Assembly: GCA_030068075.1 (NCBI GenBank)
Contig: CM057839.1
Coordinates: 50,682,960-50,746,959 of the forward strand
Direction of reading: 5' to 3'
Source of the DNA: Paguma larvata
Lineage: Eukaryota > Chordata > Mammalia > Carnivora > Viverridae
Length of the DNA stretch: 64,000 bases
How positions within the stretch are numbered: the first letter of the stretch is position 1; the number at the start of each line of letters is the position of its first letter. A program made the position numbers and the translations under genes. Positions 20,800-34,600 of this stretch are shown here, piece after piece. Under the pieces are notes generated by a model, which saw nothing but the letters and a program-made list of their open reading frames with translations, searched no databases and was not told where the DNA came from.

Positions 20800-22360
20800 C
20801 TCTAAGTTTATTTTTTAAATAAAGTTTGTTATTCCTTGGTATTGTAAAGGTGTTGTACCTTAACAATAAAGGAATAAACAATGAAGCAATAAACTTTGGC
20901 TTTCCATATGTTTTTTTACAAGGAACCCTGATTTATTGGCTTATTAGTTGATTCCTAATATTTTTCTAGTAACAGTTAAAAGATGTCAAGTTTGGGAGAC
21001 TAATTGGTCTATCTGAATGAAGCAGGATTACAGGTTTAATTGAAACTCATTGTCCAAAAATAACATGTATAACAACTGAAAGTATTCACTGAATAATAGA
21101 TATCCTAGATTTTTGCTATTCCAAGCGGTGTTTATGAGTCAGTAGTATCGGCCATGACCTGGGACCTCGTCGAAATGAAACAAATTGTGGAAATGCAGAA
21201 CGACAGGTCCCAGACCTTCTGAATTAAAATCGACAAATGGCGCGACCCCCAAGTGATTTGTACATATACAGAAGTTTGAGAAAAACAGCATCTGAGATTT
21301 TTAGAGGTTCATAGTTCCAGCTTTTGATTTTTTCCCTCCAAATAAAGTGTGTGCTTTAAGGAAAAGTCAGAGCTAGAGGACGAGGGAAGGGCAAAGACCT
21401 TGGTGGTGCCAAGGTCTGGGCTTCCTTCCAGGAAGGTGGAGCCTCCCTTGGCTGAAGCAGCACCTTTCCTTTTGCCCTCCTTCCCTCGTAGAGCTCCTCC
21501 CCTTGCTTGGCATGTACAGAATGTTAACACCGATCATCAAATGAATAAGTAGTAATAAATCAGTACCCTTTCTCTTGCTTTCCCTCTTACAATTTTTCAC
21601 TTTCTTAATGAATTTTTTGCAGAAATCATGTTTTGGGTTTTATGTATTTAGTGGTTTTTTTTTTTCTGGGATAAAAAAGAATTATAAAACTGATGTGATC
21701 TAACACTTGACATAGCATAGCCTATTAGACTATCTTCATTTTGCTTTGATTCACACAATGTTTTAATATTTACATTTTCTTGGATAAATCTTTGTTATGT
21801 AAAATACGTAACAACAAAAATTAGTTTCTGTGTTTCTAACCTTTACCCTGAAACTCCCTATTTAATTGAACACTATTTCAAATTAAATCAGATTCTCCAG
21901 AGACATCAATTATTTTAGAGGGCAATGCCTACTCCTAGGGAGATAATAATGATATTGATTTGAATAGGATTAAATTATCTCTCAACTCAGAGAAAGTGAG
22001 AGGAAAAACAAAAGACAGTTTTCTTTAAAGCCATATATTAATGGAGAAAGAATGAGAACATCACCATTTTGTAACTCCCAGTGGAACAGCTGATTCAGGC
22101 AAAGCAAGAATCATTACTTGATGTTAAATCAATGAGACGAAAGGTCATCAGGTGTATTAGTAACACATTTTGGTGTAAGAAATTAGCCCCAAATTAGCAG
22201 TTAAAAACAACATTGATTAACTTAATTTCTAAGAGGTATCCTCAAGCAGGACCATTGTCATTTCAAGACACCTCTGGGGCTGAATGATCTGCTTCCAAGC
22301 TCACACGTGTGCCAGGGGGCAGACTTTAATTTCTTGAGAGCTGTGGGAACGAGGGCCTCA
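20800..22360. other. Intergenic sequence, nothing recognised
   Basis: No gene or nameable repeat. Overlapping frames on both strands at 21309-21600 fall in a GA/CT-biased stretch and are not credible genes. Confidence 0.4.
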
Positions 22361-22990
22361 GTTCTCTCACAGGGTGCAGACTCTTCTGGAGAGCTGCCAC
22401 ATCACCTTGTTTCCACCTGTGCTGAGTAGGAAGTTAGTTAGGTTTTACCAGAATGCCTGCAGGCCGGCAAAGGGGGAGTCATGGCCAGCTACTGGGGAAA
22501 CTGGAGACCTGTCCTGGCAGCACTCCGGAAACAAAGCCACAAGAAGCTGGATCAAACCAGACAGGCCCAAGATGGGGAAGGCCAGAAACCCTGACCAAGT
22601 AAGGGAGAAAAGGCACGAAAACCTGCTCCTCAACAAATCTCCTCCCCAAGTAATAAATATTCCACCAGCGTTCACTTGCGCTCACCTGAGTTTGTACTCT
22701 TTCACAGACTTTCCTACTTGCACCACTCAACCGTTGTGTCTGCTCTTGGATTCTTTCTTGTGATGAGACCGAGAACCTCCGGGGACATTCTGGATACAGG
22801 ATAGGCAGAAGTCACAGGGCTTCGGGGTCTTTGTGTCTGCTCTTGGATTCTTTCTTGTGATGAGACCGAGAACCTCCGGGGACATTCTGGATACAGGATA
22901 GGCAGAAGTCACAGGGCTTCGGGGTCTCCCCAGTCCACCCAGCAACAGTGTGAGTGGCCAGAAAGAGCGGCAGAGCCAGAGAGCCTGAGC
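22361..22990. repeat. GC-richer LTR-like segment (unassigned)
   Basis: Stands out from its AT-rich flanks. Contains CCCCAAGTAATAAATATTCC (possible polyadenylation signal), then TTCTTGTGATGAGACCGAGA. The layout resembles an ERV LTR R-U5 region, but I cannot assign a family. It contains the 97-bp tandem duplication. Confidence 0.3.
22734..22927. repeat. Perfect 97-bp tandem duplication
   Basis: Copies at 22734-22830 and 22831-22927, each starting TTGTGTCTGCTCTTGGATTC and ending CAGGGCTTCGGGGTCT. I see no difference between them. Confidence 0.97.
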
Positions 22991-23182
22991 CAGAGGCAGG
23001 TCTCTTTATAACCTAATACTGGAAGTGACAATCCTACCACTTCTATACATTCTATTTGTTAGAAGATAGTCAATAAATCCAGTTCATGTTCAAGGGAAAC
23101 AGATTACACAAGTCTAGGAAGGTCAAGAATGAGGTCACTGGGGTCATCTCAGAAGCTGCCTGACACTAATGAGGAATGAAAT

Positions 23183-23405
23183 GTTTTTTTTCTTTAAAAA
23201 AAAATTTTTTTTTTAACATTTATTGTTGAGAGGCAGAGAGAGACAGAGTGTGAACAGGGCAGAGAGAGATGGAGACAGAATCAGATGCAGGCTCCAGGCT
23301 CCGAGCTGTTAGCACAGAGGCCCACACAGGGCTCGAGCCCACAAACCGCGAGATCATGACCTGAACTGAAGTTGGACGCTTAACCAACCGAGCCACCCAG
23401 CGCCC
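23183..23405 (-). repeat. CAN-SINE with 13-bp target duplication
   Basis: TGAGGAATGAAAT occurs at 23170-23182 and 23406-23418. Ends GCCACCCAGCGCCC. Confidence 0.95.
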
Positions 23406-23639
23406 TGAGGAATGAAATATTTATATAATGCCAGAGCACAACTCCATAGACCTTCCTGATATGATACACTACGAATTTCACAACATTACCCATGAAGTAG
23501 CCTTGTCAAATGTGTTAACTAAATTTAATTAATTTTTAGACTTAATATTACTTCACAGTACACTGAAGGGATGGATAAAAGTTACCAGTAGCTTGAGGGA
23601 GCAGCCAGACAAACCTGGACATAGGTCATTCTACAAAAC

Positions 23640-24160
23640 AACCCTGTGGGATTCTTTAAAAGGTCAATGTCATGTGGAAAAAAAAGGTTAGGATTAACCC
23701 AAACACTAAAGAGACACAACCAAATACAATGTGTGAATCTTGACTGGATCCTGGATTGCACAAAACTAATAAAAACGGCTAAAAAGACGTTTTGGGGATA
23801 ACTGAAGAAATTTTAATGTATGATAGATATTAAATCATATTATACAATCATTATTAACTATTATTACATAATTAAGTGGAATAGTAGTTGTGCTTTTGTA
23901 GAAGAATGTCCTTATTCTCAGGACAAGCTATGATACTTTGGCATGGTGTTACAAAGTCTGCAACTAACTTTTAAATCGTCCAATCATCACTGCGGATATG
24001 TATGTGTACAGAGAGAGAAAAAACAACCGTGGCAAAAGGGTAACAGTAGAACACTAGAGTATATACTGTTCATTGCACTATTTTTTAAAAAGCATTTTAA
24101 AAACTTTTCTGTGTGCTTGAAAAATTTCAAAATTAAAAACTGGGGAAAAAAATTTCACTG
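23640..24160 (+). repeat. Old interspersed repeat 3' end, family not assigned
   Basis: GAAGAATGTCCTTATTCTCAG, AAGTCTGCAACTAACTTTTAA, TACAGAGAGAGAAAA and CTTTTCTGTGTGCTTG form a pattern that recurs, degenerate, near 26400-26540 and 54840-55085. Confidence 0.4.
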
Positions 24161-24614
24161 AAAAAAATTTCACCTAATTCCATTGGTCTTAAAACTCTAT
24201 TTTAGCTAGTGTTTCCCTCTGAGGAATGTCTAAAATAATAACCCCTCTCTTTTGAACTCAAGAAACTTCCTGAGCACAACTACTAAATATATCATGCCAC
24301 CTTGTATTAGAGTCGGGAGTTTATATTTTGCGTCTGTCACTCAACCGGAAGCTCTGTAAGGTAGGGACTGGGTTTATATGTACCACTGCACAAAACCAGG
24401 TATAGAGAATTACTCACACTACACCACCTCTGTTGATGCTCATAAGTTAAGCCAAAGTGAAATAAGAAATAAAAGCCAAGCAGAGAGTTCACTTTAAATA
24501 TTGGCACGTAGTTTATATAGTAGAGAATTTGTTCTGCTCTCAAAGAGCTCAGCAACCATTGTTTTTGACTCATATTCTTCACAATATTTATTTTTTATTT
24601 AAAAGTAGCAGTTT

Positions 24615-24785
24615 GGGGCGCCTGGGTGGCTCAGTCAGTTAAGTGTCCAACTTTGGCTCAGGTCATGAACTCACGGTTTGTGGGCTCAAGCCCCACGTTG
24701 AGCTTTGTGCTGACAGCTCAGAGCCTGGAGCCTGCTTCGGATTCTGTGTCTCCCTCTCTCTCTCTGCCCCTCCCCTGCTTGCACT

Positions 24786-24819
<34 letters not shown>

Positions 24820-24879
24820 AATAAATCAACATTAAAAAGTGATTGAAAAAAATTAGTTTGAAAAAAGAAAATAAAAAAA
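24615..24879 (+). repeat. CAN-SINE with long A-rich tail
   Basis: Head GGGGCGCCTGGGTGGCTCAG, a CT run at 24789-24816, then a complex A-rich tail. TTTAAAAGTAGCAGTTT / TTTAAAAGCAGTTT flank it. Confidence 0.92.
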
Positions 24880-25054
24880 TTTAAAAGCAGTTTAAAGCCT
24901 AATTTTAACAGAATTAACAGTACTTTTTCTTTAAATAGGGGTTTACAAAGAAGTGTATCAATCTTATATCACTAAATTTTACCATGTGGTAAAATCCTGA
25001 AGTAATCGATGGAAAATGTGTTTAATTTATAGATGGTTAAAAAAAAAGCATGTA

Positions 25055-25244
25055 TGGAGGCCTGGGTGGCTCAGTTGGTTAAGCGTCCGAGTCTTAGTTT
25101 CGGCTCAGGTTACAACTCCAGGGTAATGGGATTGAGCCCCAAGTCAGGCTCCATGTTTGAGAGTCTTTCTCTCTCTCCCTCTGCCCATTTCCCCCACTTG
25201 CGTGTGCCCTCTCTCTCAAATTAAAAAAAGAAAAAAGAAAAAAC
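25055..25244 (+). repeat. CAN-SINE
   Basis: GGAGGCCTGGGTGGCTCAG, CT tract, A-rich tail. GCATGTA flanks both sides. It sits just below the MTRF1 3' UTR. Confidence 0.92.
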
Positions 25245-25295
25245 AGGCATGTAAAGAGAACAAGTGACCTATATCACATAATCAATTCTCAGTAC

Positions 25296-25326
25296 TTTAT
25301 TTCTCTTTTCAATATGCATGTTTATT
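25296..25326 (-). promoter_or_regulatory. Candidate MTRF1 polyadenylation signals
   Basis: Two AATAAA hexamers on the minus strand (25326-25321 and 25301-25296), 215-245 nt below the stop codon. The position is plausible, but the flank is AT-rich and the choice is an inference. Confidence 0.35.
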
Positions 25327-25540
25327 TTTTTGTTTTTGTTTTTTGTAATGTTCATTGGATGCTTATTTTCTATTTGAAGAGTTGGTCTGTACTTTATAAA
25401 TTCTTAGGTCAAGAAATGTGGCTTAATTCATTAAAAAATATATTTGTACGTACTCCGTAATGTTAGCTGCACTTTATGACACAGTTGCTTCTTGAGATAA
25501 GTCTGTTTTGTTTACAGAACAATAAATAATAAATCAGCAT

Positions 25541-25654
25541 TTATTTTGCTGATTTAAGGTTTTCATCCAAAAATTCAGTAATAGCTTCTTCGTCTGCTGA
25601 ATGAAGTAGTCTTTGAATTAGTTGATCCAAACACTTCTCCCCACATAAAAATTC
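25541..25654 (-). CDS. MTRF1: MTRF1 last coding exon and stop
   Basis: 114 nt encoding 37 residues plus TAA. The acceptor is TTTTACCAG. It runs [20 protein letters not shown] then [17 protein letters not shown], the expected C-terminus of mtRF1. Confidence 0.95.
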   Translation of the reverse strand, partial: EFLCGEKCLDQLIQRLLHSADEEAITEFLDENLKSAK

Positions 25655-28600
25655 CTGGTAAAAGAGAGAATTATTATAAAAACCTTATTAGTAGAAATAA
25701 AAGAAAGAAAGCAAAGAATTAGATGTATATTGACTTTGTTTCTTTACAGTCCATATTTAATAGCCACAAGGGATTACTAAAGTGGTTCTACAACATAATG
25801 AACACAATTGCTAACTTGGGAGGATCCCGTAATATTGGCTTTATACGTAAAATGTGAGTCCAAAAGAGTAAATGGGATTCTACTCTTTCTTTGTTTCCAT
25901 TCGCATTTTGTTTAAAAATCAATCTTCTAGAAGTTGGATCTTTCCAGCCACTTTGGAGACGACAAAACAAAGGAAATCTGAATAGACTTGAAATTTGCCA
26001 CCTCTCTCTTTAAAATTCCTCTGGTTGACTTTCCTGACAGGGTTCATCTTTGGGAGGATGTTTGCCTTCTCCTCTTGTTCCCCAGAAGAGATAAGGGTTT
26101 TTTACTCTGGTCCTGAAAATTCCAGCCTTTTCATTCATACCACATTATTTCCCAAGGGCAGGAAAGACTGAAATGCCTCCGTCAACGCCCCCGGTGCCTT
26201 GTTGCCACACTAACATGTGCAGCCCCTGCCTGCCCTTCTCTGCCTCGCCAAGTCCTCTGGGCCTCCCAGGATCATTTCGGCTCACCCTTCTCATGCCAAT
26301 CCTCAAATTTAGATTATATTTAATCCATAAGTGGCTTCTACTAGTTCTGTTTTTTCTTAAATTGGAAGTATGGTGGTTTTAAAATCTAGAAGCAACGTGT
26401 AACCAAAAAAATATTTATGCCAAAATATTTAGGGGACAAGTGTCTTGAGGTCTGCAACTTGCTTTCAATGGTTCACCAGCAACACAGGAGGTGGAGGAGG
26501 AAGAGAAGGCAAATGCGACAAATCTTAACAACGGCTACATCTAGGTACAGGGTGTGCACTGAACCCGCCTTTAATTCTTTTTTTAATCTTTGTTTTTGAG
26601 ACGGAGAGAGAGGGAGATAGAGAGAGAGTGTGTGCAAGCGCCAGCAGGGGCAATCCAGGGAGGGGCAGAGAGAGACAGAGAGAAGCAGGCTTCAGGCTCT
26701 GAGCTGTGACACTGGGCTCCAAACCACAGCCATGAGATCATGACCTGAGCCAAAGTCGGACGCCTAATGGACTGAGCCGCCCAGGCGCCCCCTGAGCCAG
26801 CCTTTAAAGTATACTTTTTTAAAATAAAAAGTTCAGAAAAATAAATGCTCTTAGGTTTACCTCAAAATATGTCCAATGGGCGAAAACTGTTCGATTAGAC
26901 CTGCCTGCAGTCTTCCCTACAGTTCATCTCTACAAGTCACTAAAATAATGACTAAGTACCTTTCCTGTGTTACAGAAGTTCTGTGTAACAGAGTTGTTGG
27001 GAACAGTGAATTGGCAGAATCTTATATTTTTAAAATGTTCAAAATCCAGACTTTGGCTTAATGGAACTACTTCAATGTCAGCATCTGGAACACAGAACAT
27101 TTATAGTTTTGATGTAGGCATGAACCAATCTTATTTTGGTCTTTCTTGAATGATCTTAGAGTTGTATTTTTAGGCTAAGCATATACATTTATCTCTACGA
27201 TTAAACTGTAGGGGAAAAGATGCCTTCCTATCTTTGCATTCCACAAAACACCAGGATGTATTAAAACCTCAATTAAACTTTAAAAGTAAAGCAAAAGAAC
27301 TATGATGAATTCTTAAGATTAAAATTTAAACCATTTTGAGCATAATATGGAAACTGCTTATAAATTTAGCACGCCTGGAATGCAAATTATCCTGGTATTG
27401 CCAAGGTGATTTCATAATTTAGAAATTATGTTAAAAGGATCATCTCTTAACTGATAATCACATCACATGTACAGTTCAGTTGGATTGACCAGAGTGCTAG
27501 AGATACAAGAACAAGGAAGAAGGACTTGTGGCTCCTACCCTTCAGAGGCTCATCATCCAGTAACAGAACGAGGCACCACAATCAGCACAAGAAATGAAGG
27601 AAGCACATGAGGGTTGTAAGGTTAATTTTAAGAAGAAGGTAGCATCAGGGAAGAGTTTAGGCAGGAAGGAAGAAAAAAATTGCATTAGATTTTAAAAAGA
27701 GAATACTATTCCTCTGAATAGAGACAGCAGAGCATTTCAGTCAAAAGGAGGATGAAGAGGGGCACCTGGGTGGCTCAGTCGGTTAAGCGGCCGACTTTAG
27801 CTCAGGTCATGATCTCACGGTCTGTGAGTTCGAGCCCCGCGTCGGGCTCTGTGCTGGTGGCTCAGAGCCTGGAGCCTGCTTCAGATTCTGTGTCTCCCTC
27901 TCTCTCTGCCCTTCCCCAGCTCACGCTCTGTCTCTATGTCTCTCAAAAATAAAATAAAAAAAGCTAAAAAACAAAAAGGAGGATGAAGAAAGGCATGAAA
28001 ACAAGGTACGAAATATTCAGGGTAAGGGAAAATGTTCAGTGTAAGGTGAATATGGGGCAGGAGTTGATGTTCAGGAATTTGCACAAGGACTTTGAGAAAC
28101 AATAAAAATATAAAACAATATATTATAGGGTAGTCTGTGCTTATTATCTAGATGACTGAAAATAAAAATAAAATTACCTACAGGAGAACTCACACTAACA
28201 ATACGAGGTGATCTCACAGAACCCAAGGATAGGAATGTAAAGGCTACTGCCACCGCCCTGGGAATGACGCCCAGGAATAAATGAATGTGGGGATTAATAT
28301 CATCAAGATTCTTTCCATCCAGTTCTATTTTTGCTCCTTTCAATACATCAGCATCGTCTCTTACTGAACATTGCCTCCTCCTCATGGTTTGGAAATGTGG
28401 CTTCTAGCCTCTTGTAAATTTTACACATTTCAGCTTTAGCCAAGAGAGAGAATGACCCTTTTGTCTCTGGTTTAAAAATGCTAGGAAGGAACTCATTGGT
28501 GGGGGCTTGTTCGGATTTCCTCCCCGAACAAACCAATTCTTGTCTTCGATGGATCCACCGTGTCAGAGCAGAGCAGTTTCAGCAGGAGCTATGTAAATGG

Positions 28601-31600
28601 AGGAAGGTCAGGCTCTAAAATAAAGGAGCAGAGCTGAGCTTAGCGGAGCCACGTCCCACAGGCATCCACTTCTTTCCTCTCCAGTCCCTCCATTCTGTCC
28701 TGGGGCTACTGCCCTTGGGTTAGGGCCCTCATCACTTTTCCTGCCTCACCTACAACTCTTACAGTCCCTAAGTTATTCGCTCCTACTTGTCTCTTTAATG
28801 TCCTTCATAAAGATTTTAATGTTTTACTACATTTTTTTCATGACATTTCCAAATTTCTTCCTTTTACCAATATGGGATATTTTCTTTCTTTCCAAAAGGT
28901 GGGTCACTCATTATGAGAGCACGCAAATGTAATTTCCCTTACATTTCAGAGTCTGGCATATAACTTGTTAGTATTTAGGCCAAAGCCAGATATTTTATTA
29001 ACCATAAAAGCTACTTAACTTGCCTGTTTCAATACTGAATACTGAGGACCTAAGGGCTATTCTAAAAAATACTACCGGTCATAAGAATGCAGCCTCTCAG
29101 GGAAAACCATCACCACTACCAGAAAAACAACGGAAAGAGCATGGTGTAATTAGAACAATATGGCCAAACATATTTGGTTATTACTATGCGTTTCCTGAGG
29201 AAAGGGAAGTTGGCAAATATTTTCTCCTTTTTGACAGTCTTATTTAAGACTGTCTTAAATTGCTAAGAAGACAGAGGAAGTGGCATAAGATACAGAGAAA
29301 TTTCTAAATATTTTGAAAATACAGACCTTTCCCCCTATAGAATGAGGACTTTAATTGTGAGTATAGAATGGGACAGAATCAAATGAAAGCAGCCTTACGT
29401 ATCACATGGCGTCAAGGAAAAAGATCAGAACTTTCCATCTCTTGCCTTTTGTACACAGTCAGTCCTTTATGAGAACCACTTCATTTTCCCCTTCAGTGGA
29501 AGCAAAAGGGGAATTTTCCTGTGCTTTATCATGAATGTATTTATGTCAGTGATCCAGCCAAATGGGATTTAGTTAGGATAGTGTTCAAACCATGATGAGA
29601 GGGTCTTTCCCCAGCAGCATCGTTATAACTCCTGAATCTAATGAACAAGAACACATCGTGATAGGCGGAACTCTAAGATGCCCCCTGCTGTACAGTTTGC
29701 AGAACTCCCTCCCTTACGTCAAGGCAGAAGCTGTGAATATGACAGAATATCGCTTCAGTGATTAGGTGACTAATCAGTTGACGCTGAGTCATTCAAAAGG
29801 AATATCCCTGGCATGGACCTTACCTAAGCAAGTGAGCCCTTAAAAAGGCCTGAGCCATTCCTGCAAAAGATTCAAAGTGGGATCCGGCATATGGAAGGGC
29901 CACAGAGCAAGCAACTGGACCTGAGAGCAGTGAACTCATCTCTGTTGTGCCCAGATTTTTAACCCATAGTACCCATTAAGATAATAAATATTATTTTTAA
30001 ACCACCAAATTTGTGATAATTTGTTACACAGCAATGGGAAGCTGATACAGTATATACATGTATATTGAATATACCTTAGTACACTATGATTGCATAGCAG
30101 AGAATTTGGAGTTCAAAGAGAATTGTTTGAAACTGGCATAAAGAACACATTTCTTACCATGAAACTAATACGAATGTCTGCAAATTTTAGGGTACTATCT
30201 GAAACTGGCTTAATGATTTTAAATTACTTGGCAGTATTTTAGATATAACTCTCTAGAATTTGAGTATACTTTCTTTGAAAAGCAAAGTACAGAAAGCGTA
30301 TTCAGTAATATTACCTTAATATCACGAACTTCATATGCTATCCTATGGTCAGTGACTCTATCCTGGGTGAAATTATATGTCCGAATTCTCTCTGACTGGG
30401 CTCTCGTACCCACCTGTGTCATAACAAAAAGGCAATTCGTATTTTAACTTTATAATTACCTTTATTATAATGCAAATGTATCTGTAAACGACTTTTCTAT
30501 TTTCAATTTTTTCTAAAAGCCATATATACGAAGCGATAAACAAGAAACAAGAATGGGCAAAACTTACTGTTTAAGACTACAGGTGTCTAAGGCTTAGTTA
30601 TGGAATAAGAATGAATGTCTCTTTGGTACTTTAAAACTTCAAATATTTAAAACTAAATTTTCTTTGCATCCCCAATCAGTTTGTCCTCCTGGTTTCTATA
30701 AATGATACCACCATGTGACCTTGGCTCCAAGTGGGAAACTCTGACATTCTGCAATTTAAGTGACATTTCATGGGGCTTTGACACAGACATTAAGGGAGAA
30801 TCCGCCTTCAGTTCATCGTATTCTCTACCTGCCCATTCCCAATGGCTTCAAGGGCCACCTGCTACAACCTGCCGTTTCCATTTCTATCATTCAGGGGCTT
30901 GCTATATTCACCTTCATTTCTGTAAAAATCTCCTGATTCCTCTTCCATTTCTCTGCTTACATTGTGTTGCCCTGCTTAGTCTGCTTAAAACAGTTTTCTG
31001 ATAAATTTTCTTTGGTTTTTTCTTGTCTACTAAGCAGACACAACTCAACTCATCCTTCAAGGTACCTCATAATGTGGCCAACCTTCCTGACACCATTTCT
31101 TAAAATTACGTGAACCACTATAATGGCATTTATTAAACCATATCAAAATTATGTGCATTTCTGTCAACGCAACTAAACTATCACCTCAAGGGATGCCCTT
31201 CCCACTCCATTCATCCCCACCTTTCCAGCTAGCAATGACTGAAATCGGTTAACGGCCTCCTTTGAAACTCCTTACACTTGGAGTCTTCTCCACAGCATAC
31301 TACGGTTTGGCTTATGCTATGGTTATTTGTATTTTTTTTAATGTTTATTTATTTTTGAGAGGAATGCAAATGAGGGAGGGACAGAGAGAGAGGAGACACA
31401 GAATCCAAAGCAGGCTCCAGGCTCTGAGCTGTCAGCATGAAGCTGAACATGGGGCTCGAGCCCATGAACCGTGAGATCATGACCTGAGCCAAAGTTGGAT
31501 GCTTAACCGACTGAGCCACCCAGGCGCCCTGTGGTTATCTGTATTCTTCTTAATCTCACCTCCACTACCTCCCCAGCACAATACCCTCTCTCACTCACTT

Positions 31601-34600
31601 TGACTTTTTAAGACTAAAAAAAGACATTTCTGTAATTTTTTTATAAAAAAATTTTTTTAATGTTTATTTATTTTTGAGAGGGAGACAGAACATGAGTAGG
31701 GGAGGGGCAGAGAGAGAGGGAGACACAGAATTTGAAGCAGGCTCCAGGCTGAGCTGTCAGCACAAAGCCTGGATGTGGGGCTCAAATCTACAAACCACGA
31801 GATCATGACCTGAGCCAAAGTTGGACCGAATGAGCCACCCAGATGCCCCTACAACTTATTTTCTTAACCCCGAAGGCAAATGATGAAACTAAATTAAATC
31901 TGGCTGACCATCAGGAGAATTTTTAAAAATTAAAGATGCTAAAGCTCAACTTCAGATATACTGAATCATGGATTATACAGATTTAGAACATGCCTTAGGC
32001 TGTCCATTCGGCTACAAGCCAGGTATGGAAACTACTATAACCATATTAATGCCCAGGATCCCACCCAAATCAATTATGTCAGAATCTTGGTGGGGGTGGG
32101 GCCTGAGGATCTACAAAGCTCTTCAGGTGATAAATGGAGCCGGGGTTGAGAACCTGACATAATGCCTTCCATATAAAAGCTACTGTATATATTAGCTGAA
32201 GCAAAAACTTCTCTAAGCATTAGAAATACCTAGTAAAAAAAATTCACACAGATGGACAAGTTAATTGGGAGACCTTTTCTGGTGCCTGAAGCCAGAAATT
32301 TCTGAAGACACACGGACACAATTTGTACCAGACCAGTCTTGAATACTTACTTTAAAAATTACTGTGTGAACATTTGGTACTGAAATGCCAAATAGCAAGT
32401 AAATCCCAATGTCTTTTATTAATTCAAATGTCACTGAATTCACAGTGTTTACGTTATCACTCGCTTGCCAAGTAGCAATGGTTTGTTAACGAGCATTCCT
32501 ATCTGCAAATGTACAAACTGATCCTGAAACACAATCTAGGATGACTCTCCCATTCGTCCCATCACTTTTACTACTTGGAAGTTAGAATGTGGGTAAGGAA
32601 AGCTAGAAGGACAAAAGTGTGAAAAGCCCAAGACATCCAAGTAAAAAGAATAATTAATGTTTAAAGTTTATATAATTTATCATCCTTCCCAATTTAGGGT
32701 AGCATCCCATCCACAAACACGAAGCACAGCTATTCCACTTCTTCTTCCAACCTCTCTCAAAGACAAACTACAGTTTTTAGGGTTTAAAATCCCACAATGA
32801 TTTGTTTACTTAGATCAATGACATTTATTCATTGTGTTTAGCATTTATCTACATATTTAAATAAATAATATCATACATTTACATGGTACAAAATTCAGAA
32901 AGTACAAAAGGTGTATACATTGGCCAATACATCTCTCTTCTACCCCCACCCCATGTCCCATCGGTAGCAATCACCATTACGGGTTTTTTGCAGTGCCGTC
33001 TACTTTTGATCCCACAGGGTTTTTAAAAAAGCATGGGTTTTTAAATAAAAAATCTGCAAATCTCCTAATTTCCTGAGAATTATTTTATCTTTTAACCTAA
33101 TCTCCTCTCAAGATAATCACGATACAAACACTGGAGGGAAATGACTGGGAAATAATTCGGAGTTTACGCATATCTCATCTATTCATTTGTAAACTGACAC
33201 ATCCAAATTTAGCCACAACTTGTCAGTCCATATGCAATGAAATTATTGTTTCTTTACAAATAGACTAGTTTCTCTATGCCGTCAGATATTCCCATCTGAT
33301 CAAGAACAAACGCTGTATTTTCTACATAAAAAATAAAGGTACCAAATAAATCTTACCTGCAATTTTCTAGTACTTTGTTGCTGACATTTGTCTTTCTCAA
33401 TAATCTGCTGGTAGAGTCTAGCTCTCAGCACACGCAAAGCTATTTCTTTATTTTTTATCTGTGATCGTTCTTGTTGGCATTCTACTACAAGCCCTGAAAA
33501 ATACCAAGGATCAGAGGTAAACTGTAGCCTCCAGAAGCCAAACTAAGATACTTGAGATGTCAGTTAGATCTATATAAAACTGGAAAATATATATACTTTT
33601 ATTTTAGAGAGAGAAGAGAGACAGAGAGAGAGATCATAGCAGGGGAAAGGGGTGGAGGGGAGAGATTGAGAGAATAGAAAGCAGACTTCACACTCAGCAC
33701 GGAGCTCGATGGGGGGACTTGATTCCATGACCCTGGGATCATGACCTGAGCCAAAATCAAGAGTTGGATGCTCAACTGACTGAGCCATCCAGGTGCCCTG
33801 GGCTCAGGAACATTTTAAAGGGGGAAAGGTTAATCAGGAAAAGATCACAAAGAATTAAAAACATTTTAGACCTTAGCATACTTTAGAAACTATCAGTAGA
33901 TGGCTATTTAGATTCGGGTATCTGGATGAGATACTACAGATGAGAAGAACGGAAGCAGTAGCATCTGCAGCCCGTAGCTCTGCCTCTCCATCCCAGCTCA
34001 TTCACACAACGGCCCACCGGAGTGAACTGCTGCCAGCCCCAGGTGGCGCTGCTCCATTCTGTTTCAGTCAAGGAGCACTCAGCTTCTCCCCTTGAAGCCA
34101 CGAATACATGCGGAGCTCATGTTTTAAAAATGACTTTATACAACCCAAATGTCTGTCAATAGATGAATGGATAAAGAAGATGCAGGGAGTGTTTGTGTAT
34201 ATTCATTTATAAATGTGTGTGTGTGATGGAATATTACTCAGGTATAAAAAATTTAAGAAAAAGAATGAAATCTTGCCATTTGCAACAACATGGATCTAGA
34301 GGGTACAAATGGTAAGTGAACAGTCAGTTAGAGAAAGACGAATACCATACAATATCATTCAAATGTGGAATTTAAGAAACTAAACAAGGGAAAAGAGAGA
34401 CACACAAAAAAACCGACTCTTAAATATATAGAACAAAATGGTGGTTACCAGAGGGAAGTAGGTGAGGGGATGAGTGAAAGAGGTGAAGGGGATTAAGAGT
34501 ACTCTTGTGATGAACACTGAGTAATGTATAAAATTGTTAAACTACTATATTATATACTTGAAATTAATATAACACTGTAAATTAATTATGCTGGAATTAA

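Larger units (their letters stand above)
25655..30314 (-). other. MTRF1 last intron
   Basis: 4.66 kb. It holds two CAN-SINEs, an MLT1-type LTR and a degenerate repeat near 26400-26540. A minus-strand open stretch at 28071-28536 is discussed in the findings. The rest shows nothing I recognise. Confidence 0.6.
30414..33356 (-). other. MTRF1 intron
   Basis: 2.94 kb with two minus-strand CAN-SINEs and an L2-like patch near 31010-31300. The remainder is not assignable. Confidence 0.6.

Noticed and set aside
24626..24846. Frames such as [13 protein letters not shown]... in many places
   Set aside because: They are translations of CAN-SINE heads (GGTGGCTCAG...) and recur wherever a SINE lies. Not genes.
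30702..31001. 99-codon plus-strand frame in an MTRF1 intron
   Set aside because: No recognisable protein features; it borders L2-like DNA.
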